From contig DAOWHA010000019.1 of assembly GCA_030641665.1 (NCBI GenBank), forward strand, positions 1 through 17,805: a DNA stretch of 17,805 nt, given 5' to 3'. This DNA is from JAGLTA01 sp023142625. GTDB lineage: Bacteria; Patescibacteriota; Patescibacteriia; JAACEG01. Within the stretch, counting starts at the first letter, position 1; each line of letters starts with the position of its first letter. Below are positions 7,355 to 14,418 of the stretch, piece by piece. The position numbers and the translations under genes were made by a program. Under the pieces are notes generated by a model, which saw only the letters and a list, made by a program, of their open reading frames with translations, was not told the DNA's origin and did not search any database.

Positions 7355-7390
7355 AAACCGCCATTAATAATTTCTTTGGCGGTTTTTTGT
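7355..7390 (+). terminator. Intrinsic terminator after the HNH gene
   Basis: The stem AAACCGCC (7355-7362) pairs with GGCGGTTT (7378-7385), with a 15-base loop that can close by one more A-T pair. It is followed by a T run. It starts 17 bases after the HNH stop codon and marks the right side of the island. Confidence 0.85.
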
Positions 7391-7497
7391 TTTTTAAAAA
7401 ATTAAATAAATCGTTTTTGTAGCGAAGCGGAAAAAACATCTTATACCTCTTTTAGAATAAATAAAAAAATCAAGTCTTCGCAACATCAAAACCTCTA

Positions 7498-8658
7498 CTA
7501 CAGTTTAATCGGCATTATTATGTAGATATAATCCCTTTGATCTATCGGCTTTAATAGGCAAGGAGTATTTTTATCAATAATCTCTAAAATGACATCGTCG
7601 CCGTCAATATGCTGCAGCCCGTCCAACAGATAACGATAATTAAGCGTTATCTCGTTTTTATCCCCCTCTATTTTTATCGGCAGATTAGAAAAACTCTCTC
7701 CCGCTTGCGCGTTGGCGGAAAAAACGGACAACTGATTATCTTTAACGGAAAACTCCATTTTAATACTATTGACGCCGCTTTGGGTAAATAGACTGTTGGC
7801 TTTAACAATCTTTATTAAATCTTGCTTATTAACAATAACCCTTGTGTTATAATTTTTAGGAATAATCTCTTTATATTCAGGATAATCACCCTCTATTAAG
7901 CGAGAAAAAAGTTCTACGCTGTCGCCAGTCCCTATCTCCGAGTCAGAGAAAGCGAATAAAACTTGATTATTATCAGAAAGGTATATTTTTACTTTTTCGT
8001 CCTCGTTTTTAATATTTTTTAAATTATTTAAAATTCTTAACAGTTCATGCAGCATCTTATTATGAATTATTATTTTTCTATCCGCTCTCTCTTTGGTTAA
8101 CGGCTGCAGTTTTATAATTTTTTCCGCAAGACGATAACTGTCTGTCGCGGCTATAGTCAGTTCGCTATCATGGCTGTTAAAATTAAAAACAAGCCCATTA
8201 ATTTCAGGACGAGGGCTTGATATGGCTGCTGCAAAAATAACTTGCGCGATAGCGTCTTTTAAACTATTTACATTAACCGCATATCCTATATCTTTTTTAA
8301 TTTCAGGAATAACGGGAAAATCTTCTGCGGGTTCTCCTTTTATTTTTGTCTTACTATTTGGAGATGTTATTTTTAACTCATTTTTATCTAATTCTAATTT
8401 TACCTGCCCTCTGTTTAATAAATTAATATAATCTAAAAAAATTCTCGCTGGCACTGTAAAATTTCCATTTTCTTCAACTTTCCCCCTTATTATGCAATTA
8501 ACCGCTATCTCTAAATTAGTTACAGTCAGGGTTATTACTCTGTTTTCTGTTTTGATTAAAATATTATTCAGAATAGGAAGGTTTGGATTATTATTTGTTA
8601 TATTTCCAACTATAGATAATCCATAATGTAAATTTTCTTGTGTGCAGATGATTTTCAT
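7498..8658 (-). CDS. dnaN: DNA polymerase III sliding clamp (beta subunit)
   Basis: Forms the dimeric ring that tethers DNA polymerase III to DNA. The 386-residue length fits the three-domain clamp. Family signatures include an N-terminal MKIICTQENLHYGLSIVGN, LPILNNILIKTENRVITLTVTNLEIAV, the middle-domain FAAAISSPRPEINGLVFNF and ATDSYRLAEK, and the C-terminal NYRYLLDGLQHIDGDDVILEI and IYIIMPIKL, the last being close to the usual MPxRL ending. It lies downstream of dnaA on the same strand, separated by a 286-base spacer with DnaA boxes. This is the classic dnaA-origin-dnaN order. Leader and start (ATG at 8658) lack a Shine-Dalgarno sequence. Confidence 0.95.
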   Translation of the reverse strand: MKIICTQENLHYGLSIVGNITNNNPNLPILNNILIKTENRVITLTVTNLEIAVNCIIRGKVEENGNFTVPARIFLDYINLLNRGQVKLELDKNELKITSPNSKTKIKGEPAEDFPVIPEIKKDIGYAVNVNSLKDAIAQVIFAAAISSPRPEINGLVFNFNSHDSELTIAATDSYRLAEKIIKLQPLTKERADRKIIIHNKMLHELLRILNNLKNIKNEDEKVKIYLSDNNQVLFAFSDSEIGTGDSVELFSRLIEGDYPEYKEIIPKNYNTRVIVNKQDLIKIVKANSLFTQSGVNSIKMEFSVKDNQLSVFSANAQAGESFSNLPIKIEGDKNEITLNYRYLLDGLQHIDGDDVILEIIDKNTPCLLKPIDQRDYIYIIMPIKL

Positions 8659-8944
8659 AAGTATTTTTATTAAAAAATTATATAATATAAATAAATTATT
8701 AATACTAATAATAAGGTGGATAAGTTATAAGCATAGGCGATAAGCATTATAGCGAGGGGATATTAATTGTTGATAAATATGTTGATAAACTATAGATAAT
8801 GCTGTATAGAAACTGTGTATAGATAATTGTATTTTAAAAAGAAGAGAATTTTTAAAAGTTATTAACAAAATTTAAACTATTATCAATAGTTTATACCACG
8901 AAATTTTATAGTTATTCATAATCTATCCACAAGTTATTCACAAG
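8659..8944. other. Probable replication origin (oriC) between dnaA and dnaN
   Basis: A non-coding spacer rich in DnaA-box-like 9-mers. Near dnaA, + strand TTATTCACA (8934-8942) is a perfect TTATNCACA, CTATCCACA (8923-8931) and TTATTCATA (8912-8920) are near matches. Near dnaN, on the - strand, are two TTATCAACA boxes 12 bases apart (8788-8780 and 8776-8768) and TTATCCACC (8723-8715). Directly after the last box, on the same strand, comes TAT TAT TAG TAT TAA TAA (8713-8696), a DnaA-trio-like tract, then an AT-rich stretch leading to the dnaN start. This matches the box-then-trio order of the Bacillus subtilis unwinding region. Origin function is inferred from sequence and gene order only. Confidence 0.65.
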
Positions 8945-10279
8945 TTAATTATTGTATAGTTTTTGCCGTATAATTTCTATATCCTGCCTTAAAACTTCAT
9001 CCACCTCTAACTGTTTTTCTATCTTTTCGCAGGCATACATCGCTGTTGTATGATCTCGCCCCCCGATTTCCTGCCCTATTACAGGATAAGAACTACCCAT
9101 CTCTTCGCGCATTAAATACATAGTAATCTGCCTTGGCGCGACTAAGTTTTTTTTGCGGCAAGCGCTGATAATATCTTTAAGCGAAATATTATAATATTCA
9201 ATAATAACAGATATTAAGCTTTTAGCGGTGATTGAATTTTTATTAGGCATTCTTTTTAGGTTTATCAATAATTGCTGCGCGCTTTCTAAGGTTGGGTCAA
9301 TGTTATTTATTTGGTGAAACGCTATCAATTTATTAAGGGCGCCCTCTAATTCTCTAACATTATTCCTAATGTTTGTCGCTAAAAAATTAACAATCTCTTC
9401 GTTAATGTTAAAATTTTTTTCTTGCGCCTTATATTGCAGAATAGCGCTGCGCGTCTCTAAATCAGGTATGGATATGTCAGCAATCATTCCCCACTCAAAG
9501 CGGGACACTAAGCGATCTTTAAGTGTAGCAATGGATTTTGGCGGACGATCAGAAGTTAAGACTACCTGTTTTTCCGCTTGATGGAGTTCATTGAAAGTAT
9601 GGAAAAAAGCTTCTTGGGTCTGTTCTTTGCCTCTAAGAAACTGGATATCGTCAACTAATAAAACATCAACAGCTCTGTATTTTTTCAGAAAATTATCAGA
9701 GCTGTTATGTGAAAGCGATTTTATAAAATCGTTAATAAATTTTTCGCATGAAATAAATAGTATTTTTTTATTAGGGTTTTTTTCTAAAATTTTGTTGCCA
9801 ATCGCTTGGATTAGATGAGTCTTGCCAAGCCCGACTCCGCCATAGATAAAAAGAGGGTTGTATGTTTTGCCGGGATTTTTAGCTACAGCCATAGACGCAG
9901 CATGCGCCAACTCATTTCCTTTCCCCACAATAAAATTGTTGAATGTATATTTGGAATTAAAGCCGGTTTTAAATAAAATATTTTTATTGGTTTGAGTTTT
10001 TTGTTTTTTAGCGCTGCTGGTCGCGCTGCTGGCGGAGATTATTTTGTAGTCTATTTTTGTTAAAGGATCTTCAGTTATGCTTTGCAGCGCTTTATATATT
10101 AAGGAGCGGTATTTTTTTTCAAACCAATTTTTAGTAAATTCATTAGGAACAGCTATGGTGATTAAACCGTTTTTATAAGAAAGAATATAGGTCTGTTTAA
10201 ACCATGTGGTAAAGTTTGGCTTGCTGACTAATAGTTCCATTTCACCTAAAATTGCTTGCCAAAGTTGTTGTGTGTTCAT
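8945..10279 (-). CDS. dnaA: Chromosomal replication initiator protein DnaA
   Basis: The AAA+ initiator that binds DnaA boxes and opens the origin. It has 444 residues. Domain I (1-75) contains the NFTTWF and NEFTKNWFEKKYRSLI segments typical of the helicase-loading domain. A short Ser/Lys/Gln-rich linker follows, about 82-100. Domain III has Walker A GGVGLGKTH (147-155), Walker B VLLVDDIQF (206-214) and the sensor segment LTSDRPPKSI. Domain IV ends with GGRDHTTAMYACEKI, close to the DnaA signature GGRDHTTVxxAxxKI that reads DnaA boxes. It lies upstream of dnaN, with its promoter and three phased DnaA boxes above it, which points to autoregulation. The short domain II linker is common in reduced genomes. 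Confidence 0.97.
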   Translation of the reverse strand: MNTQQLWQAILGEMELLVSKPNFTTWFKQTYILSYKNGLITIAVPNEFTKNWFEKKYRSLIYKALQSITEDPLTKIDYKIISASSATSSAKKQKTQTNKNILFKTGFNSKYTFNNFIVGKGNELAHAASMAVAKNPGKTYNPLFIYGGVGLGKTHLIQAIGNKILEKNPNKKILFISCEKFINDFIKSLSHNSSDNFLKKYRAVDVLLVDDIQFLRGKEQTQEAFFHTFNELHQAEKQVVLTSDRPPKSIATLKDRLVSRFEWGMIADISIPDLETRSAILQYKAQEKNFNINEEIVNFLATNIRNNVRELEGALNKLIAFHQINNIDPTLESAQQLLINLKRMPNKNSITAKSLISVIIEYYNISLKDIISACRKKNLVAPRQITMYLMREEMGSSYPVIGQEIGGRDHTTAMYACEKIEKQLEVDEVLRQDIEIIRQKLYNN

Positions 10280-10309
10280 ACTCTCGCGCGTTTAAATATT
10301 TGTAAATTT

Positions 10310-10338
10310 ATTATAATACAATATTTTTTATAACGCAA
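10310..10338 (-). promoter_or_regulatory. dnaA promoter
   Basis: On the - strand TTGCGT (10338-10333), 17 bases, then TATAAT (10315-10310). The start would be near 10303, giving a leader of about 24 bases to the ATG at 10279. Confidence 0.7.
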
Positions 10339-10344
10339 GGACTA

Positions 10345-10375
10345 TGTGGATAACCTGTGGACAATCTGTGGAATA
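10345..10375. promoter_or_regulatory. Three phased DnaA boxes above dnaA
   Basis: TGTGGATAA (10345-10353, perfect), TGTGGACAA (10356-10364) and TGTGGAATA (10367-10375) repeat every 11 bases in one orientation, so they face the same side of the helix. They end 7 bases upstream of the dnaA -35 box, suiting autoregulation or a second origin half as in Bacillus subtilis. Confidence 0.75.
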
Positions 10376-10427
10376 ACTTATTTTATAATGGTTTAACTGG
10401 TGCTGTAATAGCGAGATAATATCTATT

Positions 10428-10447
10428 ACTCTGTCATCCGACGGGGT
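10428..10447. repeat. ATCC-loop hairpin repeat (family member)
   Basis: ACTCTGTC-ATCC-GACGGGGT folds as an 8-bp stem on the + strand RNA if two G-U pairs are allowed. The 14 bases 10433-10446 are the exact reverse complement of 15371-15384 in the hairpin beside the tRNA genes. Confidence 0.6.
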
Positions 10448-10453
10448 GAGACT

Positions 10454-10479
10454 ATAAAAATAATTAAAATTATTTTTAT
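10454..10479. repeat. Perfect AT-only hairpin at the glycosyltransferase stop
   Basis: A 12-bp perfect stem, ataaaaataatt with aattatttttat, has a 2-base centre and overlaps the stop codon of the family 4 glycosyltransferase. No separate U tract follows, so terminator function is uncertain. Confidence 0.5.
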
Positions 10480-11573
10480 GACCTCAGAACATTTTTCATC
10501 CCTTTGATAAATTTATTTTCAGAAAAATCGCGCGCGCGGATTTCGCAATCCTCACGCATTAAGAGCGCTTTCTGTCCATTTAATTTATTGACAGCGCTAA
10601 TAATATCTTGAATTTTAAAATCTTGCCTTAAGAGCAGGCCTGTTTTTTGATGTATGATTGTCTCTTTTAATCCTGCTTCGTCAACGCCTATTATCGGCTT
10701 GCCGGCAGACATTGATTCCACCTGTGTCATTCCAAAATCTTCACGCAAAGGAATATATATAGTTGCCAAGCAGTTGCCTAATAAATTTAAAAGTTTTTCA
10801 TCGCTAATCCAGCCGAGTATTTTTATATTATCGCGTCCGCGCGCCATTCGTTTGATTTTATCGAGTTCGGGACCGCCAGAAGCGACAATCAGTTTTTTGT
10901 CAGGCATCTTTATAAAGGCCTCTACTATTTTATCAACTCTTTTAGTGTCGTAAAGGCGAGCCCAAGAAAAATAATAATCGCCTTGCTCAATCCATCTAAA
11001 TTTTTCAATATCGCATGGCGGGTTAACGATTTTGGAATCAAGATCTAAATATTTTTTAATTCTATTTTGCACAGTTTTAGAATTAGCGATCAAGATGTCC
11101 ATTTTTTTCGCGTAATATTTAAATCGCGGACGGTTTATCGCGGCAAAAATTTTGAATATTTGCCGCTTAAAAAATTTATACTCTTTTAATCGCAGTTGAT
11201 AGTTGTCATAAAGGTGGCGTGGCGGAGTATGAATGTAGGCGACATTAATTTTATCTTTAGCGTTGCGAATTGCGGATAGGCAGTCTCCGCTGTAAATCAC
11301 AATATCATAATCCTTTAAAAATTTTGTTTTAAGAATAAACGAACTTTGCACCTTTAAATAGCGAAATCCAGGAATATGCGAAAAACTTCCATCAGTTGTC
11401 AGTTCAATGGTTTTAATGCCGTGGTCGCGCGGATTAAAGGCGTCGGGAGTTATAAAAGAGGTCGCTATGTCAGAGTTAAGGGCTTTCGCTAAAGTTATAA
11501 TAAGCCGCTCTCCGCCGCCTTTATACAAAAAATAGTCTTGCAGAATAATAATTTTTTTGTTTTTTAAGTCCAT
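10476..11573 (-). CDS. Family 4 glycosyltransferase (WbaZ/mannosyltransferase-like)
   Basis: A 365-residue GT-B fold transferase. The N-terminal half has IIILQDYFLYKGGGERLIITLAKAL, the glycine-rich acceptor-side loop. The C-terminal half has YYFSWARLYDTKRVDKIVEAF, LIVASGGPELDKI, and the donor-site EDFGMTQVESMSAGKPIIG, which carries the EX7E pair around FGMTQVE. The segment VAYIHTPPRHLYD matches mannosyltransferases of the WbaZ type that build surface polysaccharide. It most likely acts at the cytoplasmic membrane face on a lipid-linked glycan. It is divergent from trxB. Its 3' end meets an AT hairpin about 100 bases before the DnaA boxes of dnaA. Donor sugar is inferred from resemblance only. 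Confidence 0.87.
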   Translation of the reverse strand: MDLKNKKIIILQDYFLYKGGGERLIITLAKALNSDIATSFITPDAFNPRDHGIKTIELTTDGSFSHIPGFRYLKVQSSFILKTKFLKDYDIVIYSGDCLSAIRNAKDKINVAYIHTPPRHLYDNYQLRLKEYKFFKRQIFKIFAAINRPRFKYYAKKMDILIANSKTVQNRIKKYLDLDSKIVNPPCDIEKFRWIEQGDYYFSWARLYDTKRVDKIVEAFIKMPDKKLIVASGGPELDKIKRMARGRDNIKILGWISDEKLLNLLGNCLATIYIPLREDFGMTQVESMSAGKPIIGVDEAGLKETIIHQKTGLLLRQDFKIQDIISAVNKLNGQKALLMREDCEIRARDFSENKFIKGMKNVLRS

Positions 11574-11637
11574 ACTAACAGAATACCCAGTTTTAATTTT
11601 TTTAGCAAATTTAAAATTACGCGTTTTAATATTCTTG

Positions 11638-11646
11638 TGATATAAT
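11638..11646 (+). promoter_or_regulatory. Extended -10 promoter of trxB
   Basis: TGA-TATAAT, an extended -10 motif with a consensus hexamer at 11641-11646, lies 36 bases before the trxB ATG. No convincing -35 box is seen. Confidence 0.6.
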
Positions 11647-11682
11647 ACAAGTAATTTTATAAAACATTTTAAAGTTTGAAAT

Positions 11683-12594
11683 ATGCACGACCTTATTATT
11701 ATCGGCGCTGGACCGGCTGGCTATGCGGCGTCAATTTACGCTTCGCGCTATAATCTTAAAAATTTAATTATAGGCAAAGAGATGGGAGGGCAGCTCAGCG
11801 AAGCGTATATGATTGAGAACTATCCGGGTTATATCAGTATTCTCGGGCGGGATTTAATGGAAAAGTTCAAGGAGCAATCCGAATATTTTAGAGCTGAAAT
11901 CATGAACGGAGAAGCGGTAAAAGTAGCGAAAAAGGACAACGGTTTTTTAGTAATTGATAAAAACGGACAAGAGCGAGCCGCATCCGCTATTATTATTACC
12001 GCGGGACTGTCTTATCGCAAATTAGGAATTGTCGGCGAGGATGAGTTTGTCGGCAAGGGCGTTTCTTACTGCTTTGTATGCGACGGACCTTTTTTTAAGA
12101 ACAAGAGGGTTGCTGTTTTGGGCGGAGCGAATAGCGCGGCAATGGCGGCTGACTATTTAGCGAAAATTTGCCGTAAAGTCTATATGATTTTTCGCAAGGA
12201 AGAGATGACAGCCAGCCCGATTTGGCGAGAAAGAGTAAAAAATAATCCAAAAATAGAATTAATAAACAGAACGAATGTTGTTGAGATGCAAGGAGAGCAG
12301 CTGCTTGAAAAAATTATTTTAGATAATCCGCATAAAAATAGCAAAACCCTTGCGGTTGACGGGGCATTTATTGAAATCGGCTCTGTTCCTAATATTGATT
12401 TAGCGCAAAAACTGAATATAAAAATTAACAAAGCAGGATATATAAAGGTGGATTCAGGGCAGGCGACAAGCATTAAAGGCGTTTTTGCCGCAGGCGATAT
12501 CACGGACGGTTCAAACGGATTGCGGCAAGTCATAACCGCGGCGTCCGAAGGCGCGATAGCCGCCACTTCGGCTTATGAGTATTTGAAAAAATGA
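11683..12594 (+). CDS. trxB: Thioredoxin reductase-like flavoprotein
   Basis: Transfers electrons through FAD to a redox disulfide that reduces thioredoxin. It has 303 residues, normal for the low-molecular-weight type. FAD binding: IIGAGPAGYAASIYASR at 6-22 and GVFAAGDITDGSNGLRQVITAASEGAIAA near the end. The redox pair is C130-F-V-C133 in SYCFVCDGPFF, in place of the usual CATC. The second nucleotide-binding motif reads GGANSAAMAADYL (147-159) and the segment normally HRRDxxR reads FRKEEMT, so the NADPH-binding determinants are weakened. It stands alone on the + strand with its own promoter, divergent from the glycosyltransferase. It may use a different electron donor, as some divergent thioredoxin reductases do. 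Confidence 0.9.
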   Translation: MHDLIIIGAGPAGYAASIYASRYNLKNLIIGKEMGGQLSEAYMIENYPGYISILGRDLMEKFKEQSEYFRAEIMNGEAVKVAKKDNGFLVIDKNGQERAASAIIITAGLSYRKLGIVGEDEFVGKGVSYCFVCDGPFFKNKRVAVLGGANSAAMAADYLAKICRKVYMIFRKEEMTASPIWRERVKNNPKIELINRTNVVEMQGEQLLEKIILDNPHKNSKTLAVDGAFIEIGSVPNIDLAQKLNIKINKAGYIKVDSGQATSIKGVFAAGDITDGSNGLRQVITAASEGAIAATSAYEYLKK

Positions 12595-12615
12595 TTTTTT
12601 GTTATTTTATTTTTA

Positions 12616-12624
12616 TGGTATAAT
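12616..12624 (+). promoter_or_regulatory. Extended -10 promoter of the unknown membrane protein
   Basis: TGG-TATAAT, an extended -10 motif with a consensus hexamer at 12619-12624, lies 102 bases before the ATG at 12727 and just past the trxB stop. It gives the next gene its own start. Confidence 0.5.
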
Positions 12625-12726
12625 GAAAAAGTCAAAAGCCAATTTTTAGTTTTTTATTTTCATTTCTAATTTATTTTTAAAATAGCCTTGCCGCGCAATT
12701 AGTTCCGCAACAAGTCTAACAAAAAT

Positions 12727-13251
12727 ATGCAAAAATCAATCTTTTTAATTTTAATTCTCGCAGTGATAATAACAGGCGGCGTAATAGTTCTTTTTTTAAG
12801 CCTCTTTTTTGAGGCGGATCTGACTGTTAATTTCAATGAGCCGGCTGTTAATTTAAATATTAATGAAAATAAAAACATCAATACGGATGTCAACAGCAAT
12901 ATTAATGATAATTTGCCGATAAAAATTTATCACATCAACGGAATTATTAAAAGAATAGAAGAAGACAGAATGTTTGTTGATGCCATTGTTTTAACGGGCA
13001 AAACCTTAAATCCAAACCAAGAAGGAGCAACAGAAATTGTGGAAGTGGCGATTAGCCCGACTGTTAAAATTACCAAACTGATTTTTGTAGCCAAAGAAGG
13101 CGGCAAGAGTTATACTCCTAATATTATAAACATTAAACTGTCTGATTTAAAGATAGGCGATAAAGTGGAAGTTATCTCAAGTTCAGATATTAAAGGAAAG
13201 GATAGTTTTCCCGCGGCAACAATCCAATTGATACAGACTTCAATTAAGTAA
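12727..13251 (+). CDS. Membrane-anchored protein of unknown function
   Basis: A 174-residue protein I do not recognise by name. Residues 5-28 form one membrane span (IFLILILAVIITGGVIVLFLSLFF) preceded by a short basic start, so the rest should lie outside the membrane. An Asn-rich linker follows, about 36-61 (NINENKNINTDVNSNINDN), common in secreted CPR proteins. Residues 65-174 are predicted mostly beta, with paired blocks GIIKRIEEDRMFVDA and IKLSDLKIGDKVEVIS. The latter looks like a DUF5666-type small beta-barrel in which a polymer modifies bound cations, but the match is only by eye. Its TAA ends 1 base before the convergent murG stop, with no hairpin between. Function unknown. Confidence 0.7.
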   Translation: MQKSIFLILILAVIITGGVIVLFLSLFFEADLTVNFNEPAVNLNINENKNINTDVNSNINDNLPIKIYHINGIIKRIEEDRMFVDAIVLTGKTLNPNQEGATEIVEVAISPTVKITKLIFVAKEGGKSYTPNIINIKLSDLKIGDKVEVISSSDIKGKDSFPAATIQLIQTSIK

Positions 13252-13252
13252 T

Positions 13253-14317
13253 TTAAAAATTTTTTATAAGTTTACCAATTTTTTTTGTCGCGTCGGGGTT
13301 GGTTAGCTTATAAACATTTTCGCTTAACTGTTTTTTTAAGTAATTATTAAATAGCAGTTTTTTTATATTTTCCGCCAAAATTTTGGCGGTTATTTTATTT
13401 TGGTCTAAAACTATGGCAGCTTGAGCGCTTTTAAACAATTCAGCGTTTTCTTCTTGGTGGCTGTCAGGAATAGGGATTAGAATAGACGGTTTTTTCAAAA
13501 AGGAGATTTCGCTTAACGATCCGATTCCGCATCGCGAAACAACAATATCGGCGAGTTCGTAGGCGTTCGCCATCCGCTTGATATTTAAAAATTCAAAATA
13601 TTTATAATTCGCAATTCGCAATTCGCGGCTTGGCATCTTCCCTTTTCCAGCGATATGAATTATCTGGCAAAATTTTGTTAATTCGCTCGCGGCTTCCCAA
13701 ATTAATCTGTTGATTGCCATCGCGCCTGTCCCGCCTCCAACAATCAACACCGTCGGTATGTCATTTTTTAAGTCAAAAAAACTTTCGACTTTCGACTTTC
13801 GACTTTCGACTCGCAGGCTTCGCCTGCAAGGGTTTCCAGTCCAAACCGTTTTTTTTACAGGATAATCTTTTAAAGATTTTTTAAATCCGACAGTAATTTT
13901 AGCGGCAAATAGAGTTACAATTTTATTTGACAAAGTAGGTTTTATGTCCATCTGGTGAATTAGAGACGGAATTTTTAAAAGCCGACCCGCAAAAATTACG
14001 GGAACGCTCACAAAACTTCCTGCTGACAGAATAGCGTCTGGCTTAAATTTGCGGATAATAAAAAATGATTGGACAAATCCAACCAAAATAAAAACAGGGT
14101 CTATAAAATTTTGCCAGCTAAAATATCTTCTTAGTTTTCCGTTCGCGACAGCGCTAAATTTAATATTCTCTTTTTCTACCGCTGTTTTTTCAGGTCCTTT
14201 TTTAGTTCCGATCCATAAGTATTCATTTTTTTCATTTTGGTTTTTCCAATAATCAACCATCGCGAGCAGCGGAGTCACAGACCCCATTGTCCCGCCGCCT
14301 GTTAATAAAATTTTCAT
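13253..14317 (-). CDS. murG: MurG-family UDP-GlcNAc transferase
   Basis: Family role: adds GlcNAc to lipid I on the inner membrane face, giving lipid II for peptidoglycan. I use the ATG at 14317 (354 residues); an in-frame TTG five codons earlier is less likely. The N-terminal loop reads GGGTMGSVTP rather than GGTGGHxxP. The second loop is SAGSFVSVPVIFAG, and HQMDIKPTLSN replaces HEQNxxxGxxN. The donor half keeps VLIVGGGTGA and SRCGIGSLSEISFLKKPSILIPIP with HQEENAE, so UDP-GlcNAc binding looks intact while the acceptor side is changed. Two tandem heptamer tracts and a 6-bp hairpin (13606-13626, 13781-13827) lie inside the frame and encode repeat-derived residues such as RELRIANY and RVESRKSKVES. 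It ends 1 base from the convergent membrane-protein gene. Confidence 0.85.
   Translation of the reverse strand: MKILLTGGGTMGSVTPLLAMVDYWKNQNEKNEYLWIGTKKGPEKTAVEKENIKFSAVANGKLRRYFSWQNFIDPVFILVGFVQSFFIIRKFKPDAILSAGSFVSVPVIFAGRLLKIPSLIHQMDIKPTLSNKIVTLFAAKITVGFKKSLKDYPVKKTVWTGNPCRRSLRVESRKSKVESFFDLKNDIPTVLIVGGGTGAMAINRLIWEAASELTKFCQIIHIAGKGKMPSRELRIANYKYFEFLNIKRMANAYELADIVVSRCGIGSLSEISFLKKPSILIPIPDSHQEENAELFKSAQAAIVLDQNKITAKILAENIKKLLFNNYLKKQLSENVYKLTNPDATKKIGKLIKNF
13606..13626. repeat. AATTCGC x3 tandem repeat inside murG
   Basis: Three exact 7-base units total 21 bases, so the reading frame is kept. It is translated within SRELRIANYK. Confidence 0.85.
13781..13827. repeat. ACTTTCG x4 tandem repeat plus hairpin inside murG
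   Basis: Four exact 7-base units (13781-13808) are followed by ACTC and then a 6-bp hairpin GCAGGC-TTC-GCCTGC (13813-13827). On the coding strand it gives CRRSLRVESRKSKVES, directly after the conserved GNP. Confidence 0.85.
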
Positions 14318-14334
14318 ATTTTTAAAATTCAAAA

Positions 14335-14392
14335 TGTCTTTGCGAGGAACCGAACGAGCGTAGCGAGAGAGAGCGACGAAGCAATCTCATTA
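14335..14392 (+). repeat. TGTCTTTGCGAGGA element, copy 1
   Basis: It begins TGTCTTTGCGAGGA (14335-14348), continues ACCGAAC and ends GCGACGAAGCAATCTCATTA. It is related to the left arm of the element at 16362-16575 and shows the uninterrupted junction GAAGC-AATCTC. It lies between rubrerythrin and murG. Confidence 0.75.
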
Positions 14393-14418
14393 TTTACGCA
14401 AAAAGCATATTTAGTATT

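Noticed and set aside
7413..7437. GTTTTT...AAAAAC hairpin after dnaN as a terminator
   Set aside because: The stem is almost all A-T with an unpaired centre of 13 bases, and no U run follows on the - strand.
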